Assembly: GCA_029980465.1 (NCBI GenBank)
Contig: JARYIJ010000001.1
Coordinates: 2,801,501-2,865,500 of the forward strand
Reading direction: 5' to 3'
DNA length: 64,000 bases
Origin: Pseudolabrys sp.
GTDB lineage: Bacteria; Pseudomonadota; Alphaproteobacteria; Rhizobiales; Xanthobacteraceae
How positions within the stretch are numbered: position 1 is the first letter of the stretch; each line of letters starts with the position of its first letter. A model generated the notes under the pieces. It did not search any database and was not told where the DNA came from. It was given only the letters and a program-made list of their open reading frames with translations. The translations under genes were made by a program, and so were the position numbers. This document shows, in pieces, positions 61,033 to 64,000 of this stretch.

Positions 61033-61980
61033 ATGCGTTGGGATGATTTTCGCCGCAGCGACAATATCGACGACGACCGCGATAGCGGCGGCGGAGTTGG
61101 CGGGCCGTTTGGCGGCGGTGGCGGCATGCCGGGCGGCGGCTTCGGCATTCCGGTCGGCGGCGGCGGGCTCGGCATCGGCACCATCATCGTGCTCGGCATC
61201 ATCGGCTACGCGCTCGGCATCGATCCCGCCGTGCTGATCGGCGGCGCCGAGATGGTGACCAACCACAACCCGCGCTACGAGCAGCCTTACGCCGAGCGCC
61301 GCTCGACGCGCGGCACGCCGACCGACGCGGCCGGGCAGTTCGTCGCCGCGGTGCTCGGCAACACCGAAGACACCTGGGGTGAAATCTTCCAGCAGAGCGG
61401 CCAGACCTATCGCGCGCCGCGCCTCGTCCTGTTCAACGGCTATGATCAGGGCGCGTGCGGCATGGCGCAGTCGGCGACCGGGCCGTTCTACTGCCCGAAC
61501 GATCAGCGCATCTACATCGACACGTCGTTCTTCAAGGAGATCGAACAGCGCTTCCATGGCTGCAGCGGCAAGGCCTGCGAGTTCTCGCGCGCCTACGTGA
61601 TCGCGCACGAAGTCGGCCATCACGTGCAGAACCTCACCGGCGTCCTGCCGCGCGCCAGCCAGGCACAGCGCGCCGCCGGCAGCAAGGCGGCGGCGAACCG
61701 CATCCAGGTGCGCATCGAGTTGCAGGCCGACTGCTACGCCGGCGTGTGGGCCAACCGCTCCAACGCCAAATGGAAATTCATCGAGCCGGGCGACGTCGAG
61801 GCGGCGCTGCAGACGGCGGCGGCGATCGGCGACGACCGTCTGCAGAAGCAGGCGAGGGGCACGGTGGTGCCGGACTCGTTCACGCACGGCACCTCCGAGC
61901 AGCGCCAGCGCTGGTTCTCGGCCGGCTTCAAGAGCGGCAAGGTGTCGGACTGCAACACGTTCAACGCGGCGTCGCTGTGA
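61033..61980 (+). CDS. Neutral zinc metallopeptidase (YpfJ family)
   Basis: A 315-residue protein. Gly-rich N terminus (DDDRDSGGGVGGPFGGGGG), one membrane helix (LGIGTIIVLGIIGYALGI) and a zinc peptidase domain with HEVGHHVQN and the third ligand in ELQADCYAGVWAN. Four cysteines (ACGMA, YCPND, GCSGKACEF) suggest the domain faces the periplasm. The family is widespread but its substrate is unknown. Confidence 0.92.
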   Translation: MRWDDFRRSDNIDDDRDSGGGVGGPFGGGGGMPGGGFGIPVGGGGLGIGTIIVLGIIGYALGIDPAVLIGGAEMVTNHNPRYEQPYAERRSTRGTPTDAAGQFVAAVLGNTEDTWGEIFQQSGQTYRAPRLVLFNGYDQGACGMAQSATGPFYCPNDQRIYIDTSFFKEIEQRFHGCSGKACEFSRAYVIAHEVGHHVQNLTGVLPRASQAQRAAGSKAAANRIQVRIELQADCYAGVWANRSNAKWKFIEPGDVEAALQTAAAIGDDRLQKQARGTVVPDSFTHGTSEQRQRWFSAGFKSGKVSDCNTFNAASL

Positions 61981-61989
61981 ATGCTCTTT

Positions 61990-62117
61990 ATCCCTCCCCC
62001 TGAAAGGGGGAGGGTGGCGAGCGATAGCGAGCCGGGTGGGGGTTGCTTCGAGGAATTGATAGATAACCCCACCCCGCCGGCTTCGCCGGCGACCCTCCCC
62101 TTTCAGGGGAGGGATTA
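61990..62117. repeat. Long palindromic repeat (CCCTCCCCCTGAAAGGGGGAGGG type)
   Basis: TCCCTCCCCCTGAAAGG at the left and CCTTTCAGGGGAGGGA-type sequence at the right are inverted; inside GGGTGGGGTTGC pairs with ATAACCCCACCC. The 128-bp unit forms a branched hairpin. It is directly followed by the moaB ribosome site, so it forms the moaB leader. Confidence 0.75.
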
Positions 62118-62128
62118 AGGAAGGACCA

Positions 62129-62692
62129 ATGCCCGGCATCGACGAGACCAGACAGTTCATCCCGCTGCGCATCGCCGTGCTGACGGTGTCGGACACGCGC
62201 GGCATGGCCGACGACAAGTCCGGCTCGACTTTGGTCGAGCGGCTGGAGAAGGCCGGCCACACGCTGGCGGATCGCGCCATCGTCAAGGACGACGTGCGCA
62301 AGATCCGCGCGCAGGTGAAGAAGTGGATCGCCGATAAAAAGATCGATGTTGTCATCTCGACCGGCGGCACCGGCTTCACCGGCCGCGACGTCACGCCGGA
62401 GGCGGTCGAGCCGCTGTTCGAGAAGCGGATGGACGCCTTCGCCGCGATGTTCCTGCTGATCAGCGAGCGCAAGATCGGCACGTCGGCGATTCAGACCCGC
62501 GCCATCGGCGGCACCGCCAACTCGACCTTCATCTTCTGCCTGCCGGGCTCGCCCGGCGCCTGCAAGGACGCCTGGGACGACATCCTCGTGCACCAGCTCG
62601 ATTACCGCTACCGGCCGTGCAACTTCGTCGAAATCCTGCCGCGGCTCGACGAGCACCTGCGGCGAACGAAGGCCAAGGGCGCGACGGCTTGA
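62129..62692 (+). CDS. moaB: Molybdenum cofactor biosynthesis protein MoaB
   Basis: A 187-residue MoaB/MogA fold protein that adenylates molybdopterin. RIAVLTVSDTRGMADDKSG, VVISTGGTGFTGRDVTPEAV (substrate loop) and LPGSPGACKDAWDDILVHQLDYR. AAGGAAGG precedes the ATG. No other moa genes are nearby. Confidence 0.94.
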   Translation: MPGIDETRQFIPLRIAVLTVSDTRGMADDKSGSTLVERLEKAGHTLADRAIVKDDVRKIRAQVKKWIADKKIDVVISTGGTGFTGRDVTPEAVEPLFEKRMDAFAAMFLLISERKIGTSAIQTRAIGGTANSTFIFCLPGSPGACKDAWDDILVHQLDYRYRPCNFVEILPRLDEHLRRTKAKGATA

Positions 62693-62714
62693 CGGCTCTC
62701 TCCGCCTCGTCCTG

Positions 62715-62930
62715 AAAGCCTGGTCGGGAAAGAGTTCGTCAAAATCAACGACGTGTCCCGGACGCGGTGCAGCACGAGCTATAAGCGCGTTTACGCGCCT
62801 ATGGCGAGGTGGTGCACCGCAGAGCCGGGACCCCGGTTATATGCAAAGAAACCGGGATCCCGGGTCTGCAGCGCACCGCAAAGATGCGCTGCGCCCGGGA
62901 CATGAGGTTGAAAATCCGGAGCCGTCAGGG
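62715..62930. mobile_element. MITE-like element, copy 4 (reverse, degenerate ends)
   Basis: The core is the reverse of copies 1-3: AGTTCGTCAAAATCAACGAC, GTGTCCCGGACGCGGTGCAG, CGGGACCCCGGTTATATGCA, then GGGATCCCGGGTCTGCAGCG. Terminal repeats are damaged (GCCTGGTCGGG at the left, GTCAGGG at the right). TCA at the right is also the MarR-GNAT stop codon. Confidence 0.7.
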
Positions 62931-63872
62931 TCACAGCGCCATATCCCAATACTCGGCGACGACGTCCTGGCTCCAGCTCTTCTTCTTCTCGCTCGCGGTC
63001 AGCGTGAAGCCGGCTTTCGCGTAGATGTGGCGCGCGGCGGTGAGAATGCTGTGCGTCCATAATGTGATGCCGCGATAGCCGGCTTGGCGCGCGAACGTCA
63101 CGCACTCGTCGACGAGCCGCGTGCCGATGCCGAGCCCGCGCCCTTTCGGATCGACCAGCAGCAACCGGATGCGGGCGATGCCGGGCCTGTCGTCCTTGAC
63201 CAGCATGATCGAGCCGACGTTCTCGCCGCCGAGCTCGGCGATCCAGCAGCGCTCCATCGCCGGATCGTAATTGTTGGCGAAGTCGGCGACGATCTGCGCG
63301 CACAGACCTTCGAACGGCTCGACCCAGCCGTACTCCCTGGCGTAGAGCTTGGCGTGGCTCGTCACCATCCAGCCGAGGTCGCCGTGGCGCGGCGGGCGCA
63401 GGATGTACCGGCGCTCGTCCGGCGGCGTCATGCCGAGCAGCGTCTCGATCGTCGTCATGGCGCCGACGAGACGCGCCTGGTCGTTGTCGCCGAGCGTCTC
63501 GAGCATCGCGCCGGCGTCGTGCTGCGAGCGCGTCTCGATCGGCGCGAAGACCTTGCGGCCGCGCGCGGTGAGGCTGATGAGGCTCTGCCGCGCGTCGGTC
63601 TTCGACGGCTTGCGCGCGATCAGGCCGCGCTTCTCGAAGTCACGCAGCGTGCGGCTGAGATAGCCCTGGTCGAGGCCGAGCGTGGCCGCGATCCCGGCCG
63701 CGGTCAGGCCGTCGCGCTGCGTCAGCTCGTAGAGGATGCGGGCTTCCGGCAGCGAGAATGGGCTGTCGAGATAGCCTTTGCGCAGCACGCCGATCTGCTT
63801 GGTATAGAAGCGGTTGAAGCGGCGCACGGCGTCGACGCGCATTGCGGCAGTATCTGTCGAAGACATGTTCAA
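62931..63872 (-). CDS. MarR-type regulator fused to GNAT acetyltransferase
   Basis: A 313-residue fusion. The N-terminal winged helix MarR domain (LTAAGIAATLGLDQGYLSRTLRDFEKRGLI, with wing KTDARQSLISLTARG) covers about residues 10-145. The C-terminal GNAT domain (IARIRLLLVDPKGRGLGIGTRLVDECV, ITLWTHSILTAARHIYAKAGF) covers about 165-313. Such fusions are known in rhizobia; targets are unknown. It may regulate itself through its short 5' region with a REP repeat. Confidence 0.92.
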   Translation of the reverse strand: MNMSSTDTAAMRVDAVRRFNRFYTKQIGVLRKGYLDSPFSLPEARILYELTQRDGLTAAGIAATLGLDQGYLSRTLRDFEKRGLIARKPSKTDARQSLISLTARGRKVFAPIETRSQHDAGAMLETLGDNDQARLVGAMTTIETLLGMTPPDERRYILRPPRHGDLGWMVTSHAKLYAREYGWVEPFEGLCAQIVADFANNYDPAMERCWIAELGGENVGSIMLVKDDRPGIARIRLLLVDPKGRGLGIGTRLVDECVTFARQAGYRGITLWTHSILTAARHIYAKAGFTLTASEKKKSWSQDVVAEYWDMAL

Positions 63873-63960
63873 TTCCGCTCGTCCCCGCGGAAGCGGGGAC
63901 CCAGGAGGCCAGAGCCCTGAGATTCGCCGCCCTGGATTCCCGCTTTCGCGGGAATGAGCG
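63873..63960. repeat. REP-type repeat upstream of the MarR-GNAT gene
   Basis: CGCTCGTCCCCGCGGAAGCG, CCCAGGAGGC, then CCTGGATTCCCGCTTTCGCG and GGGAATGAGCGGTGA: the inverse of the plan at 10561-10692. It starts within 12 bp of the gene start, so the promoter must overlap or lie beyond it. Confidence 0.7.
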
Positions 63961-64000
63961 GTGACATCATGAGCTTCAGCTAATTAGTTGACTGAGTCAA

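Overview
The window is high-GC DNA whose gene content points to an alphaproteobacterium of the order Hyphomicrobiales, probably near the Nitrobacteraceae/Xanthobacteraceae. The evidence is gene content only: the SciP/CtrA/CcrM cell-cycle genes, flagellar fliK-flgD-fliF genes, an MbfA iron exporter under an Irr-type box, a DUF1285/DUF6111/CCA operon, and many palindromic intergenic repeats of a kind familiar from Bradyrhizobium-like genomes. Species cannot be named from the sequence. petB and petC are separate genes, unlike the fused fbcH of Bradyrhizobium.

Layout. 1-3.9 kb (minus strand): fliK, flgD, sciP and the 5' part of fliF, with CtrA-type TTAA-N7-TTAA-like boxes upstream of sciP and fliF. 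4.1-6.5 kb: mnmA, a PmtA-like methyltransferase, a small secreted protein and tRNA-Met(CAU). 6.5-10.5 kb: a ClC antiporter diverging from egtB-egtD. 10.8-19.8 kb: a catabolic region with a FAH-family hydrolase, FMN reductase, ABC binding protein, gentisate-dioxygenase-like cupin, an alpha/beta hydrolase lacking its nucleophile, a tartrate-dehydrogenase-type enzyme, hydroxypyruvate isomerase and two SDRs. 19.9-24.8 kb: housekeeping and stress genes including mbfA with a clear Irr box. 24.8-26.9 kb: two nested insertion sequences (IS481, then IS630 inside the IS481 target duplication).

26.9-33.8 kb: a four-gene MoxR-DUF58-DUF4159-membrane protein operon (minus). 34-37.9 kb: DUF1285, CoA pyrophosphatase, DUF6111, CCA-adding enzyme, small protein, TauE. 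37.9-40.8 kb: enolase-superfamily enzyme, hemF, trmL. 41-43.7 kb: cytochrome bc1 operon petABC. 43.8-47.2 kb: mtnP, apt, M48 protease, lemA. 47.4-54.4 kb: smc, a DsbA-like oxidoreductase, DUF721, mutY, SMP-30. 54.4-64 kb: a repeat-rich stretch with small stress proteins, an aminotransferase, ccrM, a GIY-YIG nuclease framed by inverted repeats, a zinc metallopeptidase, moaB and a MarR-GNAT fusion.

The most notable non-genic signals are: (1) a MITE-like element (about 200-305 bp, CAGTCTGAC ends, 3-bp TNA target duplications) present in four copies plus a remnant; (2) an identical 13-bp palindrome GGCAAAATTTGCC upstream of both fliF and ccrM, with a partial copy inside the sciP CtrA box; (3) a GIY-YIG nuclease gene bracketed by inverted REP-like sequences; (4) a REP-like insertion that duplicated a 17-bp ATGA gene overlap and kept both genes intact; (5) the IS481/IS630 nest. 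No CRISPR array, rRNA, prophage or biosynthetic cluster was seen.
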